Part shown: piece after piece, positions 23,084 through 32,445 of the stretch
How the letters are laid out: each line of letters opens with the position of its first letter
Position numbering within the stretch: the stretch's first letter is position 1
Assembly (NCBI GenBank): GCA_903844665.1
Contig: CAIMUS010000190.1
Coordinates: forward strand, 1-32,887
From: an uncultured Pseudomonadota bacterium
GTDB taxonomy: Bacteria > Pseudomonadota > Gammaproteobacteria > Competibacterales > Competibacteraceae
DNA length: 32,887 bases
Reading direction: 5' to 3'
Position numbers and translations under genes: made by a program
Notes under the pieces: model-generated
The model's database searches: none
What the model saw: only the letters and a program-made list of their open reading frames with translations
What the model was told of the DNA's origin: nothing

Positions 23084-24661
23084 ATGCGTTTTTTCAACAC
23101 CGCCGGGCCGGTCGATTGCCAACGGCATTACTGCCTGCCACCGCTGGAGCGGCTTACTCTTGCTCAGGTCCTGCAACTGATCGACCAGCAAAAATACTTC
23201 GTCTTGCACGCCCCGCGCCAGACCGGCAAGACGTCGGTTTTATTAGCCCTGATGAATTACCTGAACGCGCAGGGACAGTATCGCTGTGTCTACATCGACG
23301 TGGAGATCGGCCAATCGGCCAGGGAGGATGTCGCTGCAGCCATGCGCGCTGTCTTCAGCGAACTGGCCCTCAGGGCCGACATCGTGCTGAATGATCGGTT
23401 CATCGAGGGTATCTGGGCGGACGTGCTGGCCAAAAGCGGCCCGCATGCGGCTTTCGGAGAAGTGCTAAGCCACTGGGCAGCTAACGATCCCAGACCGGCC
23501 GTGTTGCTGATCGACGAGATTGACGCCCTGGTGGGCGACAGCCTGATTGCCGTGCTGCGGCAGTTACGCTCGGGTTACGCCTGGCGTCCCCGCAATTTCC
23601 CCCAGAGCGTGATTCTCTGCGGCGTGCGGGACGTGCGCGATTACCGCATCCACTCCGCCAGTGAAAAAGCCATCATAACGGGTGGCAGCGCCTTCAACAT
23701 CAAGGCTGAATCCTTGCGGTTGGGAGATTTTTCCCAGACGGAGGTGACAACACTCTGTCATCAACACATGGATGAAACGGGACAACTCATCGCATCTGAA
23801 GCGCTGGCGCGGATTTGGGAGTTGACCCAGGGACAGCCCTGGCTGGTGAACGCGCTCGGCTATGAGACCTGTTTCCGCATGCCGGCGGGTCAGGACCGCC
23901 GCCAACCGATCACCGTGGAGATGGTGGAAGAGGCCAAGGAGAACCTGATTCTGCGCCGGGAAACGCATCTCGACCAACTGGCGGACAAACTGGACGAAGA
24001 ACGGGTGCGGCGGGTGATCGAGCCGTTGCTGGCGGGTCAGGGCGAACCGGCAAGGATCCCCGTGGACGACCTCGACTACGTTCAGGATCTGGGGCTGATT
24101 GGCCGGGGAAGTCCCCTGCGGATCGCCAATCCCATCTACCAGGAAATCATCCCCCGCCAACTGACGTACAGCACCGAAGTACTGACCGCCCAGGAAACCG
24201 CCTGGTATGTCAATCCCGATGGCCGGCTGGAGATGAACCGACTGCTGGCCGCTTTTCAAGAATTCTTCCAGGAGCACTCGGAGCATTGGGTGGAGCGTTT
24301 CCAGTACAAAGAAGCTGGACCGCAACTCTTGTTGCAGGCATTTCTGCAGCGCATCGTGAATGGTGGTGGTCGCATTGAACGCGAGTACGGTCTGGGGCGG
24401 ATGCGCACCGATCTGCTGGTGATCTGGCCCTACTCCGGCGGGATGCAGAAGGTGGTGATCGAACTCAAGGTGCTGCACAAGAGCCTGGAGCAGACCCTTA
24501 CCGCCGGGTTGGAGCAGACCTGGGCCTATCTGGACCGCTGTGGTGCGGGGGATGGGCATCTGGTGATCTTCGACCGCACGTCGGGCAAGCCCTGGGCAGA
24601 GAAGCTGTTTCGGCGGGAAGAGACGGTGCGGGGCCGGGTGATCACGGTCTGGGGGATGTGA
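23084..24661 (+). CDS. AAA-like ATPase with C-terminal PD-(D/E)XK nuclease-like domain
   Basis: 525 residues. The AAA-like domain carries Walker A APRQTGKTS (43-51) and Walker B VLLIDEIDAL (140-149), with a later helical region (QPWLVNALGYE, about 264-274). The C-terminal domain has the nuclease-like set D443...E460-L-K462 in RTDLLVIW and VVIELKVL. Proteins of this architecture are mobile and of unknown role, possibly in DNA metabolism or conflict. Not homologous end-to-end with the DUF4143 ATPase at 21199, though both couple an ATPase to a PD-(D/E)XK-like end. It is alone on its transcript; glyA starts 278 bp downstream. Confidence 0.85.
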   Translation: MRFFNTAGPVDCQRHYCLPPLERLTLAQVLQLIDQQKYFVLHAPRQTGKTSVLLALMNYLNAQGQYRCVYIDVEIGQSAREDVAAAMRAVFSELALRADIVLNDRFIEGIWADVLAKSGPHAAFGEVLSHWAANDPRPAVLLIDEIDALVGDSLIAVLRQLRSGYAWRPRNFPQSVILCGVRDVRDYRIHSASEKAIITGGSAFNIKAESLRLGDFSQTEVTTLCHQHMDETGQLIASEALARIWELTQGQPWLVNALGYETCFRMPAGQDRRQPITVEMVEEAKENLILRRETHLDQLADKLDEERVRRVIEPLLAGQGEPARIPVDDLDYVQDLGLIGRGSPLRIANPIYQEIIPRQLTYSTEVLTAQETAWYVNPDGRLEMNRLLAAFQEFFQEHSEHWVERFQYKEAGPQLLLQAFLQRIVNGGGRIEREYGLGRMRTDLLVIWPYSGGMQKVVIELKVLHKSLEQTLTAGLEQTWAYLDRCGAGDGHLVIFDRTSGKPWAEKLFRREETVRGRVITVWGM

Positions 24662-24877
24662 GCACAGCAAAGGCAAAGGGGCTTACCGCCTGTCAGTTTA
24701 AGAAATCGCAGAGTCAACGCTTCAGTAAGCGACATTAAGTATTTGATTTACAAATACATGCAACCGGCTGAAATGGCGTGATCCCAGGGTTTGAAGCAAA
24801 CTGATAGGTGGTAAGGTCTGCAGCATCATCCGCTGCATTCCGAGCGCAAATACGTTACCATTAGCCGCTTTTCCAGA

Positions 24878-24898
24878 GCCTGCCGACACCCGGCAGGC
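24878..24898 (+). promoter_or_regulatory. Hairpin in the glyA leader
   Basis: GCCTGCCG (24878-24885) and CGGCAGGC (24891-24898) form a perfect 8-bp stem 41 bp upstream of the glyA start. A second inverted repeat, GTATTTG/CAAATAC, lies at 24739-24757. Neither matches a riboswitch class I know; they may be control sites or the previous gene's 3' structure. Confidence 0.35.
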
Positions 24899-24939
24899 GG
24901 GTCAGTGAGCGCCTTACGTTCATTTTTAAGGAGATGCGC

Positions 24940-26193
24940 ATGTTTGCCAGATCGATGCGAATCGCCGGATTCGATGATGCCGTATGGACCGCTATCCAGG
25001 GCGAGGAGCGGCGCCAGGAAGAACATGTCGAACTGATCGCCTCGGAAAACTATGCCAGTCCACGGGTACTGGAGGCGCAGGGTTCGGTGCTGACCAATAA
25101 ATATGCCGAAGGCTATCCCGGCAAACGCTACTACGGCGGTTGCGAGTACGTGGATGAGGTCGAACGGCTGGCGATCGGGCGGGCCCAGGAACTGTTCGGG
25201 GCGGCTTATGCCAACGTCCAGCCACACTCCGGCTCCCAGGCCAATGCCGCCGTGTACATGGCGCTGCTGGAGCCTGGCGACACCATCCTGGGGATGAGTC
25301 TGGCCCATGGCGGCCATCTGACCCACGGCGCCAAGGTCAACTTTTCGGGCAAGCTCTATCGCGCCGTGCAATATGGTCTCGAAGACCGCACCGGCGAGGT
25401 CGATTACGCCCAGGTGGAAGCCCTGACCCTGGAGCATCGGCCGAAAATGATCGTGGCCGGTTTCTCCGCCTACTCCCGGATTATGGATTGGGAGCGGTTT
25501 CGCACCATCGCCGACAAGGTGGGCGCCTGGCTGTTCGTGGACATGGCCCATGTGGCTGGACTGGTGGCGGTGGGCCTGTATCCCAATCCGGTGCCGGTGG
25601 CCGACGTGGTCACCACCACCACCCATAAGACCCTGCGCGGCCCACGCGGCGGCCTGATTCTGGCCCGGGCCAATCCGGACCTGGAAAAGAAATTCAACTC
25701 CCTGGTATTCCCCGGCACCCAGGGCGGCCCGCTGATGCATGTCATCGCCGCCAAGGCGGTGGCCCTCAAGGAAGCCCTGCAGCCCGAATTCAAGGACTAC
25801 CAACGGCAGGTCATCGCCAATGCCCGCGCCATGGTGCGGGTGTTCCTGGAACGCGGTTACAAGATCGTCTCCGGCGGCACCGACAATCATCTGTTTCTGC
25901 TGGATCTGATCGATAAAAACATCACCGGCAAGGCGGCGGACGCGGCGTTGGGACGGGCCTATATCACCGTCAATAAGAACGCCGTGCCCAATGATCCGCA
26001 ATCGCCCTTCGTCACCAGCGGTATCCGCCTCGGCACCCCGGCGGTCACCACCCGCGGTTTCACGGAGACCGAGGTGCGCGACCTGGCCGGCTGGATCTGC
26101 GATATCCTCGTTGACCTGAATAACGAACAGGTCATCGCCCGGGTCAAATCCCAGGTGTTGGAATTGTGCGCCCGTTTTCCCGTCTACGGCTGA
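24940..26193 (+). CDS. glyA: Serine hydroxymethyltransferase GlyA
   Basis: 417 residues, identical in length to E. coli GlyA. A PLP enzyme that interconverts serine and glycine while charging tetrahydrofolate with a one-carbon unit. The N-terminal signature [19 protein letters not shown] is intact; the PLP lysine is K230 in [14 protein letters not shown]. The start at 24940 is preferred over the ATG at 24934 because AAGGAG (24928-24933) sits 6 bases before it. First gene of the glyA-nrdR-rib-nusB run; nrdR follows after 19 bp. Confidence 0.98.
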   Translation: MFARSMRIAGFDDAVWTAIQGEERRQEEHVELIASENYASPRVLEAQGSVLTNKYAEGYPGKRYYGGCEYVDEVERLAIGRAQELFGAAYANVQPHSGSQANAAVYMALLEPGDTILGMSLAHGGHLTHGAKVNFSGKLYRAVQYGLEDRTGEVDYAQVEALTLEHRPKMIVAGFSAYSRIMDWERFRTIADKVGAWLFVDMAHVAGLVAVGLYPNPVPVADVVTTTTHKTLRGPRGGLILARANPDLEKKFNSLVFPGTQGGPLMHVIAAKAVALKEALQPEFKDYQRQVIANARAMVRVFLERGYKIVSGGTDNHLFLLDLIDKNITGKAADAALGRAYITVNKNAVPNDPQSPFVTSGIRLGTPAVTTRGFTETEVRDLAGWICDILVDLNNEQVIARVKSQVLELCARFPVYG

Positions 26194-26212
26194 TGTCGCG
26201 GGACTGAGCCCG

Positions 26213-26695
26213 ATGCACTGCCCTTTCTGTACGGCCCAGGATACCCGGGTGGTGGACTCCCGCCTGTCTCCCGAAGGGGACAGGGTGCGGCGGCGGCGCG
26301 AGTGCACCCAGTGCGGCGCCCGCTTCACCACCTACGAAGTGGCGGAGCTGATCATGCCCGCCGTGATCAAGCGGGATGACCGGCGCGAGCCTTTCAACGA
26401 GGACAAACTGCGCGCCGGGATGATGCGCGCCCTGGAAAAGCGTCCTGTCAGCGCCGAACAGGTGGATATGGTGCTTCGGCGCATCACGAATCGCATTCGC
26501 GCCGGTGGCGAGCGCGAAATCAGCAGCCGCCAGTTAGGCGAATGGGTGATGGAGGAATTGCGCTGGCTGGATCAGGTGGCTTATGTGCGCTTCGCCTCGG
26601 TCTACCGCAGTTTCCAGGATGTCAACGCCTTCCGCGAGGAAATCGAGCGGTTACAGCAGGAATCCGCCGCCAATTCTGCGATGGCGCCGGAATAA
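26213..26695 (+). CDS. nrdR: Transcriptional repressor NrdR
   Basis: 160 residues. Zinc-ribbon plus ATP-cone repressor of ribonucleotide reductase genes, sensing ATP/dATP. The zinc cysteines are C3, C6, C31 and C34 (MHCPFC and CTQCGARF); the ATP-cone begins [16 protein letters not shown] and [13 protein letters not shown] is the conserved end. Lies between glyA and ribD, its standard place in gammaproteobacteria. Confidence 0.97.
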   Translation: MHCPFCTAQDTRVVDSRLSPEGDRVRRRRECTQCGARFTTYEVAELIMPAVIKRDDRREPFNEDKLRAGMMRALEKRPVSAEQVDMVLRRITNRIRAGGEREISSRQLGEWVMEELRWLDQVAYVRFASVYRSFQDVNAFREEIERLQQESAANSAMAPE

Positions 26696-26719
26696 AGCCT
26701 TTCCAGTTCCCTGTTCGTC

Positions 26720-27835
26720 ATGGCCGATAGCCGGGATTATGCTTATATGGCCCGTGCCCTGAGATTGGCGCAGCGGGGTTTAACTACCACCGACCCCAAT
26801 CCCAGGGTCGGCTGCGTGCTGGTCGATGCCGGCCGTATCGTGGGCGAAGGCTGGCACGAGCGCGCCGGCGAAGCCCATGCCGAGGTGCTGGCGCTGGTGG
26901 CGGCCGGTCCGCAGGCGCGAGGCGCTACCGCCTATATTACCCTGGAGCCGTGTTGTCACCATGGCCGCACGCCCCCCTGCAGCCAGGCCCTGCTGGCCGC
27001 AGGGATTCGCCGGGCGGTGGTCGCAATGCAGGATCCCAACCCATGGGTGGCCGGCCGGGGTCTGGCGGAACTCCAGGCCGCCGGAGTCGAAACCGAATGC
27101 GGGATCATGGAACAGGAAGCGCGGGAATTGAACCCCGGCTTTATCATGCGAATGTCCAACCGGCGTCCTTTCGTGCGCTGCAAACTGGCGATGAGCCTGG
27201 ATGGCCGCACGGCCATGGCCAGCGGCGAGAGCCAGTGGATCACCGGCGAGGCGGCGCGGCTGGATGTGCAGCACTGGCGCGCCCGGGCCTCCGCCATCAT
27301 GACGGGGGTGGGGACGGTGCTGGCGGACGATCCCGGTCTGAACGTGCGGCTGGCGGGCGAACGCCTGCGCCAGCCACTGCGGGTGATTCTCGATCCGGAA
27401 CTTGCCACCCCTCCTTCCGCTCGAACCTTAAGGCTGGATGGACAGGTGTTGATTTTTACGGCGGTGACCGCCGCCGAACGGTGGGCGCCCTTGGAAGCCG
27501 CCGGCGCGCAGCTAATCGCAGCGCCGCGTCAGGGCCTCGGTTTGGAGTTGACGGCGGTGCTGGGCGAACTGGCCCGCCGGGAAATCAACGAGCTGCATCT
27601 GGAATGCGGCGCCACGCTGGCGGGCGCCATGCTGCGGGCCGGCCTGATCGATGAAATGCTCATCTACCTGGCGCCGCTGTTGCTGGGGGATGGCGCACTG
27701 GGCCTGTTCCATCTGCCGGAATTGAGGCGCATGAGCGAGCGTATCCCTCTGGAAATTATCGATGTGCGGGCCATCGGCAGAGATTGGCGTTTCACCGCCC
27801 GACCGGCGCCTGACGCCGAGTGTAGGTCGGGTTAG
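26720..27835 (+). CDS. ribD: Bifunctional riboflavin deaminase/reductase RibD
   Basis: 371 residues. The N-terminal deaminase removes the pyrimidine amino group and the C-terminal reductase reduces the ribose, the second and third steps of riboflavin synthesis. The zinc/catalytic motif is HAE (53-55) with PCCHHGRTPPC (77-87); the reductase starts near RPFVRCKLAMSLDG. Starts 24 bp after nrdR. The final residues (ECRSG) and TAG stop derive from a palindromic repeat at 27821-27853, so the native tail may have been replaced; the enzyme core is complete. Confidence 0.96.
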   Translation: MADSRDYAYMARALRLAQRGLTTTDPNPRVGCVLVDAGRIVGEGWHERAGEAHAEVLALVAAGPQARGATAYITLEPCCHHGRTPPCSQALLAAGIRRAVVAMQDPNPWVAGRGLAELQAAGVETECGIMEQEARELNPGFIMRMSNRRPFVRCKLAMSLDGRTAMASGESQWITGEAARLDVQHWRARASAIMTGVGTVLADDPGLNVRLAGERLRQPLRVILDPELATPPSARTLRLDGQVLIFTAVTAAERWAPLEAAGAQLIAAPRQGLGLELTAVLGELARREINELHLECGATLAGAMLRAGLIDEMLIYLAPLLLGDGALGLFHLPELRRMSERIPLEIIDVRAIGRDWRFTARPAPDAECRSG

Positions 27836-27853
27836 GCGCGCCGTAACCCGACA
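27821..27853. repeat. Palindromic repeat at the ribD 3' end
   Basis: GTCGGGTTA (27826-27834) and TAACCCGAC (27844-27852) pair perfectly, extended by TGTAG/ACAC. Provides the ribD stop codon and could form a hairpin between ribD and ribE in the mRNA. No T run follows. Confidence 0.85.
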
Positions 27854-27892
27854 CCGCGGGGCCGTACCGATCCTTGAACAGGGTACAAACTT

Positions 27893-28549
27893 ATGTTTAC
27901 AGGCATTATCGAAGCGGTAGGCAAGGTAGCGGCGAAGCAGCCGAAGGGACTCGATATACGGCTGTACCTTACCACCGGCAAGCTGGATTTGCGCGAAGTC
28001 AAGCTGGGCGACAGCATTGCCGTCAGCGGGGTCTGTCTGACGGTGACCGAACTGCCCGGCGACGGTTTCTGGGCCGATGTCTCCCGCGAGACTCTGGAGC
28101 GCACCGTGCTGGGAGAACTGGCCCCAGGGGTGGCTGTCAATCTGGAACGCGCCCTGACGCCCACCACCCGGCTGGGCGGCCATCTGGTCAACGGGCATAT
28201 CGACGGGATCGGCGTGGTCACCGGGTTTCGTCAGGATGGCCGCTCCTGGCGGCTGCAGATCCAGTCACCCGCTGCGCTGGCCCGTTACATCGCCGAAAAA
28301 GGCTCGATCGGCGTGGACGGCGTCAGCCTGACAGTCAATGGCGTGGATGGCGCCCTGTTCGACCTTAACATCGTGCCCCATACCTTGCAGGAAACCACGC
28401 TGGCCGAATATCGGCCGGGACGGCGGGTCAATCTGGAGGTGGATATCATCGCCCGCTATCTGGAGCGCCTGCTGTTGGGCGAGAAAGCGGCCCAGCCGGG
28501 CGGGCGTCTGTCCGAGTCACTGTTAAGGGAACATGGCTTCTGGACATGA
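27893..28549 (+). CDS. ribE: Riboflavin synthase alpha subunit
   Basis: 218 residues (called ribC in E. coli). Dismutates two 6,7-dimethyl-8-ribityllumazine to riboflavin. The N-barrel begins MFTGIIEAVGKV and the second lumazine-binding barrel begins LGGHLVNGHIDGIG; both carry the internal similarity expected of the tandem domain enzyme (GDSIAVSGVCLTV and GSIGVDGVSLTVN). Follows ribD after a repeat-containing 57-bp gap and its stop overlaps an ATG of the next frame by 4 bp. Confidence 0.97.
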   Translation: MFTGIIEAVGKVAAKQPKGLDIRLYLTTGKLDLREVKLGDSIAVSGVCLTVTELPGDGFWADVSRETLERTVLGELAPGVAVNLERALTPTTRLGGHLVNGHIDGIGVVTGFRQDGRSWRLQIQSPAALARYIAEKGSIGVDGVSLTVNGVDGALFDLNIVPHTLQETTLAEYRPGRRVNLEVDIIARYLERLLLGEKAAQPGGRLSESLLREHGFWT

Positions 28550-28623
28550 GACCAACGACCGGAGCAGGCACCGCCGCCGCCGACATCACTACCCTGGCAA
28601 CCCGAATGGCGACACAGCAAGCC

Positions 28624-29733
28624 ATGGCATTGAACAGCATAGACGAAATTCTCGAGGATCTGCGACAGGGCAGGATGGCGATCATCATGGACGACGAAGA
28701 CCGGGAAAACGAAGGCGATCTGCTGCTGGCCGCTTCCCTGGTGCGCCCCGAAGATATCAATTTCATGGCGCGTTACGGCCGCGGCCTGATCTGCCTGACG
28801 CTGACCCGGGAGCGCTGCAAGCAACTGCGGCTGCCGCTGATGGTAATCGACAACGAGACGCCGCACGGAACCAACTTTACCGTCTCCATCGAGGCGGCGG
28901 AGGGAGTGACCACCGGCATTTCCGCCTATGACCGCGCCCATACCATCCGCACCGCCGTGGCGCCCGACGCCCGTCCCGACGATCTGGTGCAGCCCGGCCA
29001 TATTTTCCCTTTGATGGCCCAGCCGGGTGGTGTGCTGACCCGCGCCGGCCATACCGAGGCCGGCTGCGACCTCACCCGTCTGGCGGGACTGGAACCGGCG
29101 GCGGTGATCGTCGAAATTCTCAAGGAGGACGGCTCCATGGCCCGGCGGCCCGACCTGGAGGCATTCGCCCGGCGCCACGACCTCAAGATCGGCACCATCG
29201 CCGACCTGATCCGCTACCGGATGGCCAATGAAAAGACGATCCAACGGATGGCCGAGTTCGAACTGCCTACCGAATTCGGGCGCTTGCGGCTGCTGACCTA
29301 TCAGGATGCGCTCACCAAACAGGTGCACTTCGCCCTGGTCAAAGGCGCGATCGATCCCGAACAGCCGGTACTGGTGCGGGTGCATGTGCAGCATACCCTG
29401 TGCGACCTGTTGCCGGTGCAATTGCCCGAATGCGGCTGGCCGCTGGCCGATGCTTTCCGCCGGATCGCCGGCGAGCCGAACGGAGTGCTGGTGCTGCTGA
29501 CCCGGCAGGAAGACCCCAAGGAACTGGTGCAGCGGATGCGGCAGTACCAGATCGAGGGTGTGGAGCGCCATACCCCTCGCCTGGCGGACACCGCCACGGG
29601 ACTGCGCACCTACGGCCTCGGCGCTCAAATCCTGCTGGATCTGGGCGTGCGGCGGATGCGGGTATTGAGCGCCCCGAAGAAGTTGTCCGGCCTCTCCGGC
29701 TTCGATCTGGAAGTGGTGGAGTATGTTTCCTGA
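28624..29733 (+). CDS. ribB: 3,4-dihydroxy-2-butanone-4-phosphate synthase with degenerate GTP cyclohydrolase II domain (RibBX type)
   Basis: 369 residues from MALNSIDEILEDL. The N-terminal half is an intact DHBP synthase that turns ribulose 5-phosphate into the four-carbon riboflavin precursor (DDEDRENEGDLLLAA; HTEAGCDLTRLAG). The C-terminal half aligns with GTP cyclohydrolase II but the zinc-ligand pattern RCDCG is PECG here, the upstream SEC is replaced by QHT, and LRQEGRG has become LTRQEDPKE. This matches the RibBX hybrids known in Proteobacteria, whose second domain lacks cyclohydrolase activity, so a separate RibA should exist elsewhere. The start is uncertain: ATGs at 28546 (overlapping ribE) and 28606 are in frame, but conservation begins at 28624. 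Confidence 0.93.
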   Translation: MALNSIDEILEDLRQGRMAIIMDDEDRENEGDLLLAASLVRPEDINFMARYGRGLICLTLTRERCKQLRLPLMVIDNETPHGTNFTVSIEAAEGVTTGISAYDRAHTIRTAVAPDARPDDLVQPGHIFPLMAQPGGVLTRAGHTEAGCDLTRLAGLEPAAVIVEILKEDGSMARRPDLEAFARRHDLKIGTIADLIRYRMANEKTIQRMAEFELPTEFGRLRLLTYQDALTKQVHFALVKGAIDPEQPVLVRVHVQHTLCDLLPVQLPECGWPLADAFRRIAGEPNGVLVLLTRQEDPKELVQRMRQYQIEGVERHTPRLADTATGLRTYGLGAQILLDLGVRRMRVLSAPKKLSGLSGFDLEVVEYVS

Positions 29734-29766
29734 ACCGGCCTTTATTCCCTGCCTGGGAGCAACGCT

Positions 29767-30243
29767 ATGACCGATATCAGAACCCTTGAAGGCGATTTTG
29801 TCGCCACCGATGCGCGCTTTGCCATCGTCGCCTCGCGGTTTAACAGTTTTATCGTGGAAAGTCTGATCGCCGGCGCCATCGATACTCTCCGCCGTCATGG
29901 GGTGAAGGACGCGAATATCGATCTGGTACGGGTGCCGGGCGCCTTCGAAATGCCGCTGGCGGCTCAGCAGTTGGCGGCCGGCAAGCGCTATGACGGCATT
30001 ATCGCCCTGGGCGCGGTGATTCGCGGCTCCACTCCGCACTTCGATTATGTCGCCGGGGAATGCACCAAGGGCCTGGCGATGGTGTCCTTGCAGCATTCCA
30101 TTCCGGTCGGCTTCGGCGTGCTGACCACGGATACTATCGAACAGGCGGTGGAACGGGCCGGCGCCAAGGCAGGCAACAAAGGCGCCGACGCCACCCTGTC
30201 GGTATTGGAAATGGTCAGTCTGCTGCGACGTCTGGAGGGCTGA
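29767..30243 (+). CDS. ribH: 6,7-dimethyl-8-ribityllumazine synthase
   Basis: 158 residues. Condenses the RibD-derived pyrimidine with the RibB-derived butanone phosphate; assembles into icosahedral or decameric shells. Conserved substrate motifs are [28 protein letters not shown] and [14 protein letters not shown] with the catalytic His. The end [13 protein letters not shown] is typical. Starts 33 bp after ribB; nusB follows 10 bp after its stop. Confidence 0.97.
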   Translation: MTDIRTLEGDFVATDARFAIVASRFNSFIVESLIAGAIDTLRRHGVKDANIDLVRVPGAFEMPLAAQQLAAGKRYDGIIALGAVIRGSTPHFDYVAGECTKGLAMVSLQHSIPVGFGVLTTDTIEQAVERAGAKAGNKGADATLSVLEMVSLLRRLEG

Positions 30244-30253
30244 TAACAGCGTG

Positions 30254-30697
30254 ATGGAACCTGTCAAAAAGCACTTCACCCGCGGCCGCAGTTGGGCACG
30301 CCGCCTGGCCATGCAGGCCATTTACCAATGGCAGATGACGGGTCTGGACCCGGCGGCCATCGACGCCCAGTTTCAGGCCGATCAGGATATGAGCAAGGCG
30401 GATCTGGGTTACTTTCAGGAGCTGGTGCAGCAGGTGCCGGCCCGGGTGCAGGACATCGATGCCGCTATCGACCCCTTTCTGGATCGCCCGCTGCCGCAAG
30501 TCGATCCGGTGGAGCTGGCCATCCTGCGGATCGCCGCCTATGAATTGCTCCAGCGTCTGGATGTGCCCTATCGGGTGGTGATCAACGAGGCGGTGGAACT
30601 GGCCAAAAAATTCGGCGCCGAGCAGGGCCACCGCTTTATCAACGGCGTGCTCGACAAGGCGGCGCGCAAGCTGCGGCCGCAGGAAATCCCGGCTTGA
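30254..30697 (+). CDS. nusB: Transcription antitermination factor NusB
   Basis: 147 residues. NusB binds boxA RNA with S10 and supports rRNA antitermination. All-helical; the N-terminal RSWARRLAMQAIYQWQ and the later NEAVELAKKFGAEQGHRFINGVLDK are family signatures. ATG 30254 is used; a GTG directly before it (30251) is also possible. Downstream of ribH as in other gammaproteobacteria, but the usual next gene thiL is absent; a convergent SWIM-protein gene ends 20 bp away. Confidence 0.96.
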   Translation: MEPVKKHFTRGRSWARRLAMQAIYQWQMTGLDPAAIDAQFQADQDMSKADLGYFQELVQQVPARVQDIDAAIDPFLDRPLPQVDPVELAILRIAAYELLQRLDVPYRVVINEAVELAKKFGAEQGHRFINGVLDKAARKLRPQEIPA

Positions 30698-30717
30698 GCC
30701 ACGCCTGAGGCAATGCA

Positions 30718-32445
30718 TTACAGCCGTTCCAGCAGCGCCATGAAATTCCGTTTCCGCTTGTACGTTTTACGCAGAAGTTCCAGATAGCCGGTAAATTCCG
30801 CCTTGCGACCCAGCCGTTGCAACAGTTCCCGCACCTTACGCAGATAACTCACTGCTGTCTCATAAGCCTGCTGCTGGGTCTGATTGACGAGCGGTTCAAT
30901 CTGCCGCTGGTAGATGGCCAGCGCATCTTCGGGATGATCCTGTTCACGCCGCGCCGCCAGTTGCAACCAGAGTTCGTTGCTACAACCCCCCTGTTGCGCT
31001 TCCTGCCACGCGGTTTCATCCCCCTTTTCCCAGAGAAAAATACTCACCAGTTCCGAGTGGTCGAGTGGTCTGCTCCAAGCGGTTTTGGGAGTGCTTTGCC
31101 TGGAGCGTTCAATCCCTTGCCGCAACAATGCCAGCGCCTGTTCCCGCCACTTCGGCCATTGCTGTATACGATCGGCATGGGTTTTCAGTTTCTGGTAATA
31201 CTGCAACGAGGGTCGTTCGGTAAATTCCGTCCAGATCAGCGCCATGGCTTCGTCATGACGGCCCCGGCGATGATATTCCTCGGCCAGAAAATCATGCAGC
31301 CGTTCGTTAGATTTGTCGCGGAAAGCCGCCATTCCCTGCTCCGCCCACTCCAGCGCCTGGTCGTATTGTTGGGCGTCTTTATAGAGCTGAGCAATGTGGA
31401 GGTAGGCATAAGGCGAGGAAAGATCCCGCCGCTTGATCGCGACGAGCGCTTCCAGATCACCCGACTGTCGCGCCAGCGTTTCCATGATATGGGTAATGCG
31501 GGATCGGTTGCCGCCACGGTCAGGATCGTTCTGACCCGGTTTGAGTTCCGGCAGGCGCCGCCATTCCGCCTCGGCCAGTTGGCGGTACTTCGCCAGGCCG
31601 CGCGGACCCAGCACATCGGCATACCTCCCGGCGGCGCCGTAAAAGGTCCCCCAGGAACCGTTCAATTCCCACTCGAACAGCCGCTGCGCCAGTTCCTCGG
31701 GATCGGGTTTGGCCTGCTGGCAGGCGCGATGATGCAGTTCCTGCAATTCTCCGATAATGCCGCCCAGTTCGCCGTCCGAATCATCCACCGAATCCATCGC
31801 ATTTTCCGCCTGTTCGAGCGCGTATTCACTGAGTTCGACCACGGCGTCGGCATGGCCTTCCTTGAGCACGTCTTCGAGAGAATCGACCGCGTCGTGGATA
31901 CCCGCGGTATAGCTGTCCATCTCGTGATAGTCGACGAAATCACCGTGATCGATGGCGCGGTCGATAGCTTGGCGGAAAGCGTTGATATCGATTCCGGCTC
32001 CGGTGGTGCGTGCGACTTTCAGCAACAGTCGTTCGCGCAAACGGTCGTTATCCAACACCTGCTCCATCAGCAGGCTGACCAGCGTCTGCTTGCTCTGCTG
32101 TTGCAGGTACTGTTCCACATCGTCCAGCGTGACCGTTGGCTGGCCTGTTTTACCGGTCGTTTTTCCCTCCAGCCAAGCCAGACCTGTAGCCACGACGTGC
32201 TTGCAAAAGGCCCCTTCGGCCGCATGAGGACAGGTGCAATCGAATTCCAATTCCCCGTCTTCGAGCCAGAGTTTGACCCGGTAATCGCGGGTTCCACCGA
32301 CCTTGGCGGCGAGTGTTCCCTGATGTTCCACCAGCGAGAACACATGACCGCTTTTGCAATACACTTCGCCACGCGCGAAGATGATCGGGCCTGCCTGATT
32401 ACGCAGGAGTTGCCGGTTCAATACATCTGCCAGGGGTGATGTCAC
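30718..32445 (-). CDS. SWIM zinc-finger protein with helical-repeat C-terminus
   Basis: 575 residues. A SWIM zinc finger with the CxC-x8-CxH spacing is seen at C70, C72, C81 and H83 (FDCTCPHAAEGAFCKH). The remainder is helical and TPR-like (for example AYLHIAQLYKDAQQYDQALEWAEQG). The family is widespread, functionally ill-defined, and found near SNF2-type helicases in other genomes; none is present here. Start is GTG 32445, with GAGG about 7 bases upstream; no in-frame ATG is near. Convergent with nusB. Confidence 0.88.
   Translation of the reverse strand: MTSPLADVLNRQLLRNQAGPIIFARGEVYCKSGHVFSLVEHQGTLAAKVGGTRDYRVKLWLEDGELEFDCTCPHAAEGAFCKHVVATGLAWLEGKTTGKTGQPTVTLDDVEQYLQQQSKQTLVSLLMEQVLDNDRLRERLLLKVARTTGAGIDINAFRQAIDRAIDHGDFVDYHEMDSYTAGIHDAVDSLEDVLKEGHADAVVELSEYALEQAENAMDSVDDSDGELGGIIGELQELHHRACQQAKPDPEELAQRLFEWELNGSWGTFYGAAGRYADVLGPRGLAKYRQLAEAEWRRLPELKPGQNDPDRGGNRSRITHIMETLARQSGDLEALVAIKRRDLSSPYAYLHIAQLYKDAQQYDQALEWAEQGMAAFRDKSNERLHDFLAEEYHRRGRHDEAMALIWTEFTERPSLQYYQKLKTHADRIQQWPKWREQALALLRQGIERSRQSTPKTAWSRPLDHSELVSIFLWEKGDETAWQEAQQGGCSNELWLQLAARREQDHPEDALAIYQRQIEPLVNQTQQQAYETAVSYLRKVRELLQRLGRKAEFTGYLELLRKTYKRKRNFMALLERL

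Noticed and set aside
24826-26331. 501-codon minus-strand frame opposite glyA
   Set aside because: Shadow of GlyA, whose catalytic residues are all on the plus strand.
27836-27892. FMN riboswitch before ribE
   Set aside because: The gap is too short and contains only a palindromic repeat; no FMN aptamer features were seen here or before ribD.
28456-30321. 621-codon minus-strand frame opposite ribB and ribH
   Set aside because: Antisense shadow of three recognised genes; low-complexity His/Gln/Gly-rich composition and no motif.
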